From positions 38,905,787-38,969,786 of the forward strand of contig CM060064.1 of assembly GCA_030533445.1 (NCBI GenBank): a stretch of 64,000 bases of DNA, written 5' to 3'. The notes under the pieces were generated by a model. That model ran no database searches. It was given only the letters and a program-made list of their open reading frames with translations, and had not been told where the DNA came from. Origin of the DNA: Cyprinodon diabolis (Eukaryota; Chordata; Actinopteri; Cyprinodontiformes; Cyprinodontidae). Below are positions 1 to 11,612 of this stretch, one piece after another (within the stretch, counting starts at the first letter, position 1; the number at the start of each line of letters is the position of its first letter). The translations under genes and the position numbers were made by a program.

Positions 1-342
1 TTTTTTGAATACATTTTCAAGCTTCATTAAAAAATTAAAGATATTGTTCATATATATAATTATTCCAACCATTTGGAACAAAACATACTCAACTATCTTC
101 ACCAAGGACGACTATTGTGAAGCTTTTAGATACAACTTTGTGTAAAGCAGCATTCCTTTAAAGAAACTTAAAGAACTTTCTTGATGCAAACCCTCCAAAC
201 ATTCCATTATTGTATATCACATTACCATGGGTGACTTAAAACATTTGTCACTTGCTACCTAATATTATTTACTTATTAAACTTTTTTTTAGTTTTTTCAG
301 CACTAGTGGCTCATTTTTCTGACAGTAGGCTGACAGGAAAAA

Positions 343-446
343 AGGGTTAGACATGTGGCAAAGGACCGCAGGTCGGATTCGAATCCGGGTCAGCCGCGTC
401 AGGGACATGGGTCGTACACACTAATTACTGAGCCACCTGCACGCCC
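343..446 (-). mobile_element. tRNA-derived SINE fragment (family 1)
   Basis: Read on the minus strand, this segment has a tRNA-like head. An A-box-like stretch (TGGCTCAGTAATTAG) is followed about 45 bases later by a clean B box (GGATTCGAATCC) and then the 'ACCTGCGGTCCTTTGCCACATGTC' type tail, which is common in fish SINEs. The spacing and order of the two RNA polymerase III boxes are what make the call. The A box is decayed at its last two positions, so the copy is old and probably silent. It is a different family from the three SINEs at 14.6, 25.9 and 35.9 kb, whose bodies are unlike it. It could not be a functional tRNA gene because no cloverleaf forms. Confidence 0.6.
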
Positions 447-637
447 TTATTAAATTTTTTTATGCATTGAGTTTTTGCATAACTGATTATATTTACATCC
501 ATACAAAATAAAATCTACTTAAAAGTGGCAGGTTGAAAAACTGAACTTTGAAAGGAAAATATCCTACAGATTCAGCTTCCTTTAGTATATTTTCAATTTC
601 TGATCACATATACCACTTGAATCAACTCAATACAGTT

Positions 638-665
638 TATATATATATATCTATATATATATATA
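638..665. repeat. (TA)n microsatellite
   Basis: Alternating T and A for 28 bases, broken by one C at 651. It directly abuts the interspersed repeat that starts with AGCGCCAGTTCATAAC. Confidence 0.9.
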
Positions 666-712
666 GCGCCAGTTCATAACACATCATCCAAGGCACTTTA
701 CAGAGAAAATCA
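666..712 (+). repeat. Interspersed repeat fragment, 'AGCGCCAATTCATAAC' type
   Basis: The string AGCGCCAGTTCATAACAC followed by CATCCAAGGCACTTTACA is a recurrent fish repeat motif. A diverged relative lies at 34255-34395 (CAGCAATTCATTACGC, then CATCCAAGGCA), so the two parts of this window support each other. I cannot assign it to a class; it may be a retrotransposon tail. Confidence 0.5.
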
Positions 713-1394
713 AATCGCACATACAGACTGATTCCTCCTCAGCTTTAAACAGCAGAAAACATTTTCTCGCACTGTTGTTGGCTGTAGCAATCCCTCACAC
801 CAAGAATGTATGCACAAAGTGTGTAGAGGAAAGCAGAACCAGGCTAAGTATGAGTGGCCTTTTGCAGAGGCTGACTGGGAGTTAAAAAATACACAAAAAA
901 AACACACAAATAGAATGCAGTGATCCATGAAAACTTTCTTTGTTAGAAAATTTAACTGTAAACTACAATGAGGCTCAGTCCAGAAAAAAAAAACAGTTAA
1001 GCAGACGAATTCAGAGACAGTTTTCATGTCAGAAGTGGTGAAAGAAAGCACATACAGTTAGTCGCACTAAAAGAGCCTATAGCAATGTATAGTAAAGACA
1101 CAACTACAGCGCCACCTACCTGCCTGCTACTTTTATTGCCTGTAAATTACAACCCTTATGGGCGGATATGTTGAAAACTCTTTAAGAAGAATATAGAATC
1201 TAATTAGTAACATTACTTTGAATAGGAAAACCACTGTACTTTAGGTAATCTAAATGTAATTGTTTATAGTCAAAGTTTTAAAGTAACTTAAGAAAAACTA
1301 CTTTTAAAAATCATATTAATTGGTCTAAATAGAAACAGAGCAATATTTTATTGATTGATGGCGGGAAGAATGTTGTTTCAGGTCCAATGGAGTG

Positions 1395-1885
1395 AGTCAA
1401 TTTGCAAGATGGTGGCTCAGCTAACATAATATGGGGATATTTCTCATGCTATGGCATCAAGACTATTTATCTTGAATTAGTGCAAGTGGAAGAAGGCGTT
1501 TCCTCTAAGCAGAGCAGAAAGAATAACACTGTGGAGCAGCTACCCCGTCCCTGGTTCTGGGAGTACATGAAACATGATGTTTCTGAGGCAAAACAATACA
1601 TGCACAAAAACTGTGGAATGCAGGACATTCATTCTGGGCAGTTATACCTGTTCACGGGTGCCAGCAGTTGGTGAACTCACAGATGTGAAGCAGCTGCTTA
1701 TGCAACTAAATATTAGTACAGGGATTCACAGAAAAGCTAAATCTTCAAACATATTTTCAGGTAAATTGTTCAGGTAGTACAGAAAAATGATGGCTCTGCT
1801 ATTTTCTTAAGCAGCCTTATACTGTATTCTCATTTGCTGACATTCACTTGGTGAATGTCAGGTTTTGACATATTTTACAGGGCTA
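1395..1885 (+). mobile_element. Tc1/mariner-like transposon remnant, internally deleted
   Basis: The left part keeps a reading frame containing GGSANIIWGYFSCYG, which corresponds to the conserved 'GG-(S)-x-M-V-W-G-C-F-S' block of Tc1-like transposases. Further on come 'GTTTCTGAGGCAAAAC', a TTATGCAACTAAATATTAGTAC junction past the transposase end, and a 3' non-coding part ending near TTTTGACATATTTTAC. The segment between the WG block and the C-terminal part is too short, so the catalytic region has been deleted and no transposase can be made. It differs in sequence from the intact Tc1 at 27.8 kb, so it is another family. The 3' part includes the palindrome TGACATTCAC-TTG-GTGAATGTCA near 1840-1862. 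Confidence 0.65.
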
Positions 1886-2258
1886 AATAAGGACCAAAGG
1901 ACCTGAGAGGGCGATAAGAAAATATGTCAATGACTATCTAGTATTTGTAGGGTAAAAGCCGCTTTGTAACTTTAGATAAAATAAAAAGTACTTCTGGCCT
2001 CTCTGTCTTTGACTTCCACAAAACCTCTCAGGCTTAAAAAATCTGATATGCTCCCTGTAACCTGGCAGTTTCCCCTTATACTGTAGGATCCAGAGGGAGT
2101 TCATCCAAGTCCTAAAGGGATTACAAGCTCGTGTAACAAAGTCAGACTCCTTAAATGAAATAAGATGTATTTTAGGGTTGATGCTGTTGAACTACCTCAG
2201 CTGCATAAAACTATAGAGTGTGTGTCGGGGAATGTGTGGAGGGCAGGATAACACAGAC
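1886..2258. other. Intronic sequence, nothing recognised
   Basis: This stretch lies downstream of the exon ending at 2259 (minus-strand gene), so it is the start of the next intron. No repeat, motif or reading frame stands out beyond the splice donor itself. Confidence 0.6.
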
Positions 2259-2427
2259 CTTTCCTGTCGGGGCCGTTGGGGACCTGCAAGGTGTTGATGC
2301 CCTTGGCAGTCTCCTGGCTAGCAGTTTCCTTGGTGACTGCTGAGCCTTTGAGCTTACTCTTTGGGGTTTCCAGCGATTTTAGCTTCTTGGCATGTTTGGT
2401 GCCCTTGTAGTGGGCCAATGCCTGACT
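2259..2427 (-). CDS. znf385d: ZNF385-family zinc-finger protein, internal exon (second half of zinc finger plus linker)
   Basis: This 169-bp exon encodes 56 residues plus the first base of a Gly codon, starting SQALAHYKGTKHAKKLKSLE. The H-x5-H pair (HYKGTKH) completes a U1/matrin-type C2H2 finger. Its two cysteines (CSVC) are in the exon at 16405-16512; joined, the spacing is C-x2-C-x12-H-x5-H. The rest is a Lys/Thr/Ser-rich linker typical of the ZNF385 (JAZ-like, dsRNA- and DNA-binding nuclear) family. On the minus strand the acceptor is a pyrimidine tract ending TTCTTACAG before 2427, entering in phase 0. The proposed donor is GAAAG|GTCTGT at 2258-2257, leaving in phase 1; it is weaker than the other donors, so the 3' edge is less certain. 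KHAKKLKxLE favours paralogue D, but A or B is not excluded. Confidence 0.85.
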
Positions 2428-2430
2428 CTG

Positions 2431-3139
2431 TAAGAAGAGGAAATATAGATACTTTAAGCAGATGAAAGCAGTTGAAATCAGACGAAGTATGGAAAATAAA
2501 AACGATACATTTAGAAAATACAGAAAAAAGTTTGACTCTAAATGGAAATTTTAATTTAGTAAGCTTTTACATTGCTTTTCTTGTTCTTTTGCCAGTTCCC
2601 TTTGAAAAAATATGCTAAATAACACCAGAAAATTATGTCAAACTACCTCTGTTTCCTTTAGAGGTAGATTTATTTTTCTACAGTCTTTTAAGCTCCAACT
2701 TATGAATCAAGACAATCATGGAGAAAAGAAACAGAGTCAGCAGGATTTTGGGCCAGTAAGAAAAAGCCATACCAAAAATAAGACCTAATTTGGAGATCTC
2801 AAGCTGCTTCGAGACCCACTAGAAAAATCTTTGGAAAACCACAGGACTGGTCCTAATCGTTCCACTTTAAGACATTTTGTATCCAATCAGAGTTCTTTGT
2901 TCAATGAGGGAATAACATCAATGTGGACATTGAGTGAACAGCAGAGAAAAGAAATTATTCCTCACAAAAATCAGAAGTTCAGAAGAAGCACAAATACAGT
3001 TAAAAGGGGATATGTGCAGTAGGGACAAGTATGCATAAGAATATATTTCTGCAGTCTCTACAACAACAAAAAATGTTGGATTACTAAGGTTAGAAATTGT
3101 GCATAATAAAACCTAGTAGTATGGAGTAACAGTGTTACA
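2431..3139. other. Intronic stretch, nothing recognised
   Basis: AT-rich unique-looking sequence upstream (gene sense) of the exon acceptor. No repeat family or conserved motif was recognised. Confidence 0.5.
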
Positions 3140-3265
3140 TACACTCAACAAAAATATAAATTCAACCCTTTTGGTATTGCTGTTTTTTATGAGATTAACT
3201 CAAAGATCCAAAAATTTTTCCACATACACAATATAACCTTTTCCCTCAAATTATATTATTGAAGC
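3140..3265 (+). mobile_element. Tc1/mariner-like transposon terminus (fragment)
   Basis: Starting at a TA dinucleotide, the sequence TACACTCAACAAAAATATAA and the following 'TTTTTTATGAGATTAACTCAAAGATC' pattern match the widespread vertebrate Tc1-like terminus that begins CACTCAACAAAAATATAAACGC. Similarity fades after about 125 bases, and no partner terminus was seen within the next few kilobases. This is therefore a one-ended, decayed fragment with no coding content. Confidence 0.6.
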
Positions 3266-5644
3266 CTCTCAACGTTTGAAAATATAAAGTCCTAAAATAT
3301 CAAATTTGCCTCATTGTTCTTTAATTACAAACAGAAAACCATAATAATATCTTCATAAATATGTTACTTCTCTTTTGCCCCATCAAATAAACCAAAATGA
3401 TGGAGATTAGCATGCAATGTTTCTCATGTGTACTCCCTTTATTACTTTTTTTAAACAAAAACTTCTTACTTTACATGTATTTAAAGTTAAACAAACAGGA
3501 CATTTATCAAAAATATTTAACAGTTTTGATCATAAAACTAACTAGATAGTTACTTTAATTAGTAAACATTTATTTAGAATGTGCAGAAACCGAGTAACTG
3601 AGTAAAAAACTATACACTAACTGAGTTACCAACTCAGTTACATTTTTTGGGAAGTAACTTGTAAATAGGCAGTAGTATTCCCAGCACTGCCTGTTATTAG
3701 AGCCAATGTGTGCTGATCTTCATAATTCATGTAGTGGCTCAGTGAATTGTTAATCTCACACCTCAAGTCAGAGCGATAGGTAGAAATTTATGAACTGACA
3801 ATCAAGGCTATTTTGCCTCCAAATCAGATGATGAGGGAGATTGAAAAAAACATTTCCAAAACATATCCAAATGTACTGTAGCACCGGCAGCTCTGATGAA
3901 AGTTCGGTATCATGACGTGTACATCCAAATCATTTTTTGTTATGTTTAAAGTAAACATAGTGGTAAAGGGCTTATCTATCATAAGTAAATATGGGGTTTA
4001 AAAAATCTTTGCAAAGACTTGCTTTGAAATGTGATTTTACTCTAATGGAATTAAATTGAAGAAAGTTATCTGCAACAAACACTACAGTACAGACACTGCT
4101 TCCAATAAATTCTTAGTCCCCAGATCTGCTCATTTCACTTAGTTGATTTTAGTAGAGTATAAAAGAGGATTCTGGATCTTTTTAACTAAAGATTAGATTC
4201 TATTTGAATGGTTAAAAATAGCTCCCTCTGTCTGCTCCAAATTTTGTTGGAGAGGATCAAGTGTCGACCAGCTGTTTAAAAGAGGATGTAGAAAGCATTA
4301 ATAGCAACAACGAAAGTAGTTGTGACACTAGTGATTGTCTATCCTCTCTCATTGATTGAATATTCTGAAATAAAAAACTTTCTTTTTTTTTTTACATCCA
4401 TTTGAAGGTTTTGGCAGATCTTTCCCTGTCGCATAAACAGGCCTTGGGTTTTATCATAAAACTAAAAATATCAGAAATAAAATAAAATAGTGCAGTATGA
4501 ATGGATTTAGAGTAAATTCACAAATGTTTTGTTTTAAAGCCTGAACACGTAGAGCCACCAAGATTCCCTTTCACAACAAATTCCTCCTGATACGCAGACA
4601 GGGGATGTAAGCAGAGACTCTGAGCTGTCCTTGTTTACCGTTGAGCATTTCCCTGCATACTTTGCCTTTGGCAGGAAGAAAGCCATCAAGGAGGAATGAA
4701 ACTGCATCTTAGAATAAATAAGCAAGCCAACTTTAGGATCCCAGAAAAAACGGAATGGATTATTATTTATGGTCAACAGCTAAATAAAGGCCACATGTGG
4801 AAGCATCCCCTTTCAAATATCTTTAGATGCAGGGTATTCTGAAATGTTCTGTTACTGATTGAGAGCTTTGATTGTGTCCCAGGAGACCATAAATTCTTTA
4901 TTCAGTCATTTTGTTGGCAAAGACTCTTTGGACGATTTTCTCTGTGAAGCATCAGTTTTTTAGATTGACTGCACATCTTGTTCTGGCATGTAACTATTAA
5001 TTTTCACCAACATTCATCACCCTGCAGGTACCAAAGACATGGCTAACAGTTTGTCATGAGACTCCTGTAATATGGATGGCTGTTTAATGCTGCCTGGGCA
5101 ATATTTCATGTTGTATCAGAGCAGTGAAATGGAATGCCTTGATTCCAGGTCTGACACATGTATTATTAAATTTAGGACTAAAATGATTTGTTTTCCTTCC
5201 AGGTGCTCTTTGAAAAATACATAAAACACCAGCGAAGCTGTAACTCCTAAAGAGGCTACTGGGAACAGAGGGCTTCAAGTGGAGGTTTTAAGGAATTCAA
5301 TAGATGCCATCACCAAACGAAGATTGCACCAAATGTTCCAGGCAATTTAAACTGAAGGGTTAATGTATTTTCTGTCTTTTGGGGAGTGTCTCAAAAGTGG
5401 TCTCAAAAGTTACATTTTTGTCTTTTCTGGTTGGATTTTTTAGGTTGTTAAAGGTCGAACCTACAACACACCCTCAATCCAAATACAGTAATTTGTTGGG
5501 TCAACAATATGGACACTTTAGTGGGTAGGAAAGGCCAAACTGCTGTGCCAAACCCAAACAGTCTTTATCCCTTCCAAAAACTCTTACATGCACATGGATG
5601 ATGCATGTCAAATTAAGGACTCTCCATAAAACAGACAAGGCAAG
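3266..5644. other. Intronic stretch, nothing firmly recognised
   Basis: AT-rich sequence. A short block at about 3590-3660 repeats GAGTAACTGAGT and GAAGTAACTTGT, reminiscent of a fish MITE tail but too short to call. The short open frames are not supported by codon character or similarity. Confidence 0.45.
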
Positions 5645-5649
5645 GAAAG

Positions 5650-5720
5650 TTAATTTATATAGCATAATTCAGTAGAAGGACAATTCAAAGTGGGTTACGT
5701 GAAGTAAACATTCAAATAGA
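5650..5720 (+). repeat. Retrotransposon 3'-tail-like fragment ('TTTATATAGC ... AATTCAAAGTG' type)
   Basis: TTAATTTATATAGCATAATTC followed by GACAATTCAAAGTGGGTTAC resembles the fish repeat with TTTATATAGCAC...AAGGCAATTCAAAGTGCTTTACA, usually attributed to a LINE tail. It is short and diverged, so the class assignment is from memory only. Confidence 0.4.
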
Positions 5721-5794
5721 AAGACAGTGATTATCTGCATGTGTCCACACAGAATACAGGTGAAGAAATATTGCATTTTTGTTAAACTCTGTAG

Positions 5795-6387
5795 GCTGGG
5801 CCAACTGAGTTTTTAGCATTTTCCTCAAAAATAGCTGGTTTTGCTGAACTCTGAGTTGACAGATGCATATTTTGAAGGAGTCATAGAATGCAAAACCGAG
5901 TTTACATTGTCATAGATGAATAACGATAGTTCAGTGGGTGAAATGGACGTACAGAGAAGTTCTAACCCCATCAACACCTCCTTTCTCTGCAAATCTCACA
6001 ATTCTGAACTTCCACCATAAAACTGGCGAATTCAAACAAAGCACCGAATTGACGTCAATTCAGGGATGCTGCCTTATTTGGTTCTGGCTTGTACTTTTGT
6101 CATGCCCCAAAATTGACAAACAGACCAGCCAAATGATTCACTGGCTAAAGGTGGGGGGTGGGCGTATGAAGTGTGGACTGCTGGGCCACTGACTGGACCG
6201 GAGCTCAGCTGAGAGCAGTGAGCCGCCTGTCCTCAGCCGGAGGAGGGGGGCTGGGGGCCGGCAAAAGACATCCCAAGTCTCCTGAAAGTTCTGGGAGGGG
6301 GGGGGGGGGGGGGGGGGGGGGGATGTTCATGTTGCTGCAGTCTGAAGTCTGACCACTAGATGTCGCTAAAAGTTACACACTGTAGCT
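5795..6387. mobile_element. TTAA-flanked MITE, one end clear (same family as 52484-52984)
   Basis: The right end, 6323-6387, is the reverse complement of the left end of the element at 52484-52984. Both share ACAGTGTGTAA, then GCGACATCTA, a block with CAGACTGCAG or a variant, and GCAACATGAACATC. The right end abuts TTAA (6388-6391), the same flank as the other copy, so a TTAA target-site transposon (Kolobok or piggyBac type) is likely. The left boundary is uncertain: 5795 is where repeat-like sequence known to me from fish genomes begins, and no matching terminus was found there. The internal part includes the 26-G run. It has no transposase. Confidence 0.5.
6297..6322 (+). repeat. Poly-G tract (26 G)
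   Basis: An uninterrupted run of 26 G lies inside the TTAA MITE, preceded by several shorter G runs (GGAGGGGGGCTGGGGGCC at about 6241-6258). The related element at 52.5 kb has only a short C run at the equivalent place, so the tract expanded in this copy. It can form G-quadruplex DNA and is prone to sequencing length error. Confidence 0.9.
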
Positions 6388-6391
6388 TTAA

Positions 6392-7718
6392 ACATAAATC
6401 AATACGCTCAAACAAAAGCTATCATATTAGTCATACTGAAACTATGCAACATTGAAATACCATAAAGAGTAACAATCACGTGGAATTATTTTACATAACA
6501 AAAGCAGTAGAGGAAGGCAAATGCTTATCCATTCTTTATTATATCTGTTTATACAAACACAATACTAATTTAATGTGTTTGTTATAATACAAAAAGGTAA
6601 CCTGCTAAAGGAGTTAGCCTGCATTTTTATTTGTTGACTTGCCCAAAGCGTTTTGTTTCCCTTGTGTGGATTTTATTTGTTTTTTATTTATGGAGCCATC
6701 CTCCACCTTCATTTGTAATGCTGGGTTTATCCTCCATTCTTAGCCAGTCATAAATCTTTATGACCCAGATCCACAGGACGTATAAACACTCCCCTGGAGT
6801 GTATGGAGTCCTGAGGATCTAAATTATGGAAGTAGATTTCTTTAGGGGTGCAAAAACGAGAAAAAAAAAAAATCCATATTGAGCCAGAGTTTAGTTTTTT
6901 TTGTTTTGCATTAATGGGATATGGAGGTCATTTGGTTTGTTCCCATTTTATGCCTGCTGAATACTTGCACACATGCACTCATCTACGTATGAGTTTAAAC
7001 TCCTCAAAAAGGATTACATTCTGCAACAAATATAACAGGAGTAACAGCTTCCAGAAGTCTTTCTTGAAAGGTAGCGGAGCAGTAACTTTGACACACCGGG
7101 TTACTGAAACATGAATGATTTCTGAGACAAGTGAATATAAACTAATTTCTAAAATACATTTTTTCTACTCCAAATAAGCAGCCACAACCAGCTCCCTGCT
7201 GAGCATTATTTATATTTTTCCCTCAGTATCGTTTCAACAAAACATAATTATTACTGCATGGATTGTTGCTGTAGGGTTGATTCAGAAATGTACAAATCCA
7301 CTTGGGTTCATGTGGGATACATTTTTTATGGAAAGCAAACATGGTGATGGTTTTGCAGCAGCTTAATAATATGATGCTATGAAAAACAAACATTTGCCTT
7401 TCTCCACAGATATTCAGTATTTGGTTTTTCAACACACGGATGTTCAATATCAAACAAATGTTTTTGAAGAAAAAAAATCTGTGTAAATAAAATAAGAAAC
7501 TTTATTAAATAGAAAAAAAAGCTAGCGAGACCAACCTGGCTTTATGTGAATGTGAGATCAAAAATATTATCTGGTTGTTCTACAATTGACATCAAGAAAT
7601 CACATTAAACATTTATGATAAATAGGAAAGACTCTTATAAACTGCTGAGGAGTGATTCTGGTTCTTGTTTCTGTGCAGAATGTCTTTAATTATAGAAGAA
7701 GGCCTTGCCAAAGTATCT
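6392..7718. other. Intronic stretch, nothing recognised
   Basis: AT-rich sequence between the TTAA MITE and the solo LTR. No repeat boundary, conserved motif or credible reading frame was seen. Confidence 0.5.
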
Positions 7719-7723
7719 GCATC

Positions 7724-8111
7724 TGTCACAGCTCAGAACCGAGGACTCAGTATTTAAGGCAAGACAGACAGTGTCATTACTCAAAAAGTGTTTATCAGAA
7801 TAAAAAGGTCTGTGATAACAGCTGCTAGGACATCTGAGGCAGGAAACTGGTTAACAAGTTCAGTCCATAGTCAAGAGGGAGGTGGGATCCAGCCAGATGG
7901 CTGCCCCCAAGATGCGGTGGGCACCGCCCAGAGAGTCCCTCACCACTGGCACGAAAGAACAACACTAATCTGGCACTGATGACTGGATGCAAGCAACTTA
8001 AATAGAGGCAGGAGCAGGTGGATTGGATGAGAAGTAATGAGAAACCGGGCAGAATTGGACAGGTGAATGAAATTAGTAATTAAGCTTGTCATCAGTGGCA
8101 AGATAATAACA
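7724..8111 (-). mobile_element. Solo LTR with 5-bp target-site duplication
   Basis: The 388-bp element starts TGTCACAGCTC and ends ATAATAACA on the plus strand. It is flanked on both sides by GCATC (7719-7723 and 8112-8116), a perfect 5-bp duplication. The termini are 5'-TG...CA-3' in both orientations. Read on the minus strand, it carries a CTATTTAAG box, then an ATAAAC stretch, the usual promoter-to-poly(A) order of an LTR, so I orient it minus (same sense as the host gene). No internal retroviral or gypsy coding region is attached, so it is a solo LTR left by LTR-LTR recombination. The superfamily (Ty3/gypsy versus other) cannot be told without a library. Confidence 0.7.
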
Positions 8112-8116
8112 GCATC

Positions 8117-11100
8117 ACATTTAAAGTGTGCGCTTTAACTATGCGATCTATAAACATTTTATATAATTTGTTGAAATACTCAGAGCCTTTTGGATTGCTG
8201 TCATTCAGCCTGACACGAACAGCTGGACTATTTTTCTCTGTCCGGACTTTTCATGTTTACACTGTAAGTTTTACAGATCCTAAAGCAGCAAAGCAGCCTC
8301 CAGAACATCAAAGTACTCCCACTATCTTAAACTGTCAGCATAATTTTAATTTCTCAATCCAGCTTTTCTTTTTAAACAATATGCATCTGCAAATACACCT
8401 TCCAAAGTTTTTCTTTTTGTCTTTTTCCAAGAGTCTTGCGGATCAGCATGATGTCTATTTTGGCAATGTGGGACAACAGCTTTTGCCTTTGAACTCTTTC
8501 ATACAGGAAATTTTACCCCCTTACTTTGCTATTGTTGAATAATGAACGGCAACTTTAAATGAGAATATAAAAGCCTGCAGATCTTTAGATATAGCTTTGA
8601 GTTAACTGTGATCTGTTGGAAGGGGCATCAATGCGCTCTTATGATAATTTTTGCTCCATTTTGGATCTGAAACATTTACATAAAAAAAAAAAAAACAAGA
8701 AATCTTTAAGAGGCCAAATACTGCCTAACAGTACTACATTGTATTTTAAGTATACAGCTAAAGCACCAACCTTTCGCACCACTCATGGGCTAGGTAAAAA
8801 AGAGGCTTGAGTAGAAGCAACAAAAGCTATGAAACTTAGTGAATGCCTTTGAGAAAAATGGGCCCTGTGTCTGAAATTATATAGATGTCACAGTAAAAAA
8901 GGATGCAATTTCAACCTTGAGAAAGCAAAATAAATAAATAAAGTTGAAAAGAGGAGATTTCAGACTGAAATACACCAAAGAAAACCTGCAAAACCTTTAG
9001 GAGTTGAATACTGTTTTTTTACCATTACGTTACAACAGACATTAATCTAGAGTAAGATCGTGTAAATGTATTATGCCTCTTTTTTGAAAGATGGTAAAAA
9101 CAGTCCCTGTGTTTATAAGCTGTATTTGAAATGTTATTTTGCCATTACATTTTTTTAATCATCATTCAGAAGACAAGGCACATGTAGCGCACTGCTGCCT
9201 GATAGTGCAACATTTGCATGCATGTGGCATGAAATAAAACTAAAAAAAGTTTCTAAATTATAGTCATGAGTTAATTTAAATAATATAAAACTTAAAACTC
9301 ATTTTAGAAGCTTAGATGCACTAATTAACTGTATTCATAGAAGGCATTTCAACATATTTACAGAAATTATTGAAACCCTTTTTTTAAGGTAGATTAATAA
9401 TACTACATGAAATATCAGTATTTTTTTTAATTTAAGAATACTTGGACACATTTGAATGTATTGTCTATTATACAATGTGTATTATATTGTTTATTATATT
9501 ATCTATTCTATTATATTTTAGGACATAGACCACCACTAATGTCCTGTTGTCATATTTCCTCTCAATATTTTATTGTTTTCTCCCAAACCAGTCTTCTATG
9601 ATTACTAAAGACAGGCAAAATGTATGATTAACTGATACTTCTATAGATGTGTCAAAATATCAACGAACCACTCAGTTTCCAATAGCATCAAAATTATTCT
9701 GGTGGTATAATTATGGAGGAATGCAAAACTATCGAGGGCATATGCTGGTGAAGATGGGTTTTTTTTTTTTTTACTTTTTTGGAATAACTATTGAGGGCTT
9801 AATGGTAAAGGTTATGTTTTAAGCTGAGACTCTGTACGCCCTCATAGAAGCAGATGATTAAAATCATTAGTGATTAACATCCCTAGCATAGTATTTTTGT
9901 TTTTGAGAACAATCACACTAAAAATCGGATTCATAAACAGAAAATAAAGCAGTGTGCATCACACCCTTGTATGTCTATTTTCATCCTAAGCTTATTGCAT
10001 ATAGAAAACCAGTAAATACCAAATGAAATCCGGATAAAGACCCACAAAGTTTGAAACTGACAATTGGGCAAATCGATAAGGACTCTTGAGCCAAAAGAGG
10101 AAGTGGATCAGCGCTAGACAGGATAAGCGCTGTCTGAAAAGTCCTGGCAGGAAGACGGTAGGAAGAGGAAACAGGGTCCTTTACATGAGAAGACATATAG
10201 ACACAGCCCAGCCAACATAATTTACCAGAAATATGTGATTTCTTCATGTGATCTCTGAGTGATACATGCAGTTCTATACCTCTTTATGTTTTCAGCATTA
10301 CAATGGAGAGCTTCAGCCGTTCAGTGCATTTGTGTATCTTGTGCTTTTTCTAGTTCTTCTTCAAAAGACTGTAGTCTTATTTTGACAAGAACCTTATAAG
10401 TGCATTTCCATCTCATAATGATGCCCAGAAGGTATACAGCTGTCAAAATTCAGCACCGCAGTAGAGTTTCTCTCCTTCCAACTAAGCGTTTTTACTGTTG
10501 ACCCCACGAAATGTAAAGGAACAGGAGCTTCAATCTGCTAAATTCAAAATCAGCCCAAATCCCACTTTATCTTCTTGTAGCTAAATAATAAATTAGTCTA
10601 AACCCCAAAATTAGAGGTTTGTGGAAAATCAACATAGTCAACCATACAAACAGCCCAGCTTTTTAGGTGAAAAATGGGAAATCTTTAGAGCCTGAATAGA
10701 GTTTAACCCTTTAAAGTCTAACCAATTAAAATATAGTCGGAAAATTATATTTCTTTAGCTGTTTGATTTTTATTCAGGTCTGAAACAAAATTGCAAGAAA
10801 AAAAAAAAACATTTCATCTGTGATAAACTGATGAAATTTACATTTATGCTGCTATCCTGTTCTCTGTGCCTTCATTAACACTGGCAATGATATCGACAGA
10901 TGGAGCTTCAAATCGTATTTTTCTGCATCTGTATTGTTTCCTTTCCTCATTGGCCTTCACTGTTACATTTCTAACTGTTTCCAGAGTTGTCTTTTGGGAT
11001 CATGAGTGGCTGGGCTACACTTTCTTCCTGACAGCCTTCCTCACCACTTCTCTCTAAATTTTCTTAATCAGGTACGGGCTGGGGAGTCTAATCCTCATCA

Positions 11101-11512
11101 CCATCCTCATCATTTTCTTCTATTTGCTCCCTGTAACTTGAAATGCCAACCAGTATCATGTTGATTAGACCTTCAATGTACTTTTTTCGTTGAAATGACA
11201 TTTAAAAATAAATATGGATTAAACAAAATAGTATGTGAATGAATTGTGGAAGGCATGACTAATTACTTTCTAAATATGATCTCTAAATAAATATCTTCTT
11301 TTTTACTAACGTGATACTCATATTTTAACACGATTTAACCATAATATAAAGAGTACATTTCTAGGTAAATGTGCATTCTCTAAAATCATAAAGCATTCAT
11401 TTAATGCTGAATGTTTCACTGCTTTTAAAGGGCTGGCACCAATAGAATGTAAAATGATTTAGTTAATTACTCTTAACCATTTAACTTATTAGGTAATTTA
11501 TATTGTGTTAGA
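8117..11512. other. Intronic stretch, nothing recognised
   Basis: About 3.4 kb of AT-rich sequence. The 138-codon open frame at 8126-8542 (plus) lacks similarity or composition that would mark it as coding. Locally it is strongly AT-rich, for example 9440-9530. No transposon end was recognised. Confidence 0.5.
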
Positions 11513-11612
11513 CCAAAAAAGTTAAAAAAACAAACCACTGGACTTTGTTTTCCAGGTTTGAAGAGATTTAGTTTCCCATCCAGGAAATTTCATTGAATTT
11601 TCAATCCAGAAT
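11513..11612 (-). repeat. Interspersed repeat, copy 1 (paired with 17810-17910)
   Basis: This copy shares AAACAAACCACTGGA, TTTGTT, AGTTTGAAGA (here GGTTTGAAGA) and CATCCAGGAA with 17810-17910 in the same order and spacing. In the usual fish orientation the motif reads 'TTCCTGGATGAGATGCGAAACGTCTTCAAAC' in part, so the copy is on the minus strand. It is a short decayed fragment of a dispersed repeat whose class I cannot fix. Confidence 0.55.

Noticed and set aside
8126..8542. 138-codon plus-strand frame
   Set aside because: AT-rich, low-complexity composition without domain or splice context; part of it begins right at the LTR border.
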